Below are positions 16,551-16,869 of a stretch of 16,869 bases of DNA, in pieces. Under the pieces are notes generated by a model. It was not told the origin of the DNA. It saw nothing but the letters and a program-made list of their open reading frames with translations, and ran no database searches. The stretch lies in NCBI GenBank assembly GCA_003024985.2, contig PXIH01S0000785.1. One strand, written 5' to 3'. This DNA is from Euperipatoides rowelli (taxonomy: Eukaryota; Onychophora; Udeonychophora; Euonychophora; Peripatopsidae). A program made the translations under genes and the position numbers. Numbering within the stretch: position 1 is the stretch's first letter; each line of letters opens with the position of its first letter.

Positions 16551-16747
16551 GTACCTTTGACCAATTTGAACATTTTTTAATTATATCTGCCCCAATTTTG
16601 ATTAAAAAAGTCGGGAAAAGGGATCATACCAATGTTTAAGATGTTTTTATCATACAATATATATTTTTTACAAGTTGAATTTTTTATTTTAAAATGTATT
16701 TTTCTCAAGTTAAAAAAAAAAAAAATTGGTCAAAGGTACCTTTGACC
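16551..16747. repeat. Inverted repeat ending in a perfect 20-bp palindrome
   Basis: GTACCTTTGACCAATTT at 16551-16567 is exactly inverted at 16723-16739, 155 bp apart. The right arm runs on into a perfect palindrome, GGTCAAAGGTACCTTTGACC, at 16728-16747. The interior is AT-rich and non-coding. This could be a MITE about 190 bp long. The GGTCAAAGGT core also resembles spaced nuclear-receptor half-sites, but binding cannot be inferred from one locus. Confidence 0.72.
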
Positions 16748-16869
16748 AGCATGGTTAGAAAGATAAATAAAAGCAGGATTAAATGAAAATAAATGTTTAA
16801 TGAATTCATAAATTATTATTAAAACTTTGCTGAATTCCAATAAAATTAATTTATTACATATCAATGTCC

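Noticed and set aside
1-16869. CRISPR array, bacterial operon, tRNA or rRNA genes
   Set aside because: None of the regular repeat-spacer patterns, cloverleaf B-box motifs or rRNA cores were seen; the tandem repeats lack unique spacers and the sequence is clearly animal nuclear DNA.

Overview
This is AT-rich, gene-poor nuclear DNA from an animal. The evidence is a spliced exon with animal splice signals, a decayed Ty3/gypsy-class LTR retrotransposon, an hAT-type miniature transposon, simple-sequence tracts and isolated N bases next to homopolymers. The exon protein and the transposon mixture fit an invertebrate, perhaps an arthropod. The species cannot be fixed from the window. No bacterial-style operon, CRISPR array, rRNA or tRNA was recognised.

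Layout, left to right. 1-430 looks like an LTR: G tract, TATA-like box and AATAAA signal. 628-1522 is bounded by ~140-bp diverged inverted arms. 1523-3770 is AT-rich unique-looking sequence with a C13 run, a purine-rich stretch, a short hairpin and a CA microsatellite. 3779-4050 is a complete hAT-type miniature element with a perfect 8-bp target duplication. 4419-4553 (minus) is the only cellular coding sequence I can support: one phase-0 internal exon of a USP53/USP54 (Drosophila Echinus)-type ubiquitin-hydrolase-like protein. Much of the surrounding DNA is therefore probably intron of that minus-strand gene. 4960-5457 is a TATC microsatellite. 5880-6675 is a nine-copy, ~85-bp tandem array. 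7381-7766 is a diverged direct repeat, followed by a 40-bp triplicate at 7869-7974. 9012-9262 is a second short terminal-inverted-repeat element.

10868-15063 (minus) is the internal part of a gypsy-class element in the order gag, protease remnant, acidic linker, reverse transcriptase, RNase H, integrase, G-rich tract. It is non-functional: several frameshifts, at least three in-frame stops, no protease active-site triad and a non-triplet deletion in the reverse transcriptase. Only the integrase end is a long open frame. No LTR pair was found. The gag end stops at a 77-nt hairpin.

15418-16537 is bounded by a ~100-bp direct repeat. The window closes with an inverted repeat containing a perfect 20-bp palindrome. 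No coordinated gene system is visible: the content is one host exon within repeat-rich non-coding DNA.
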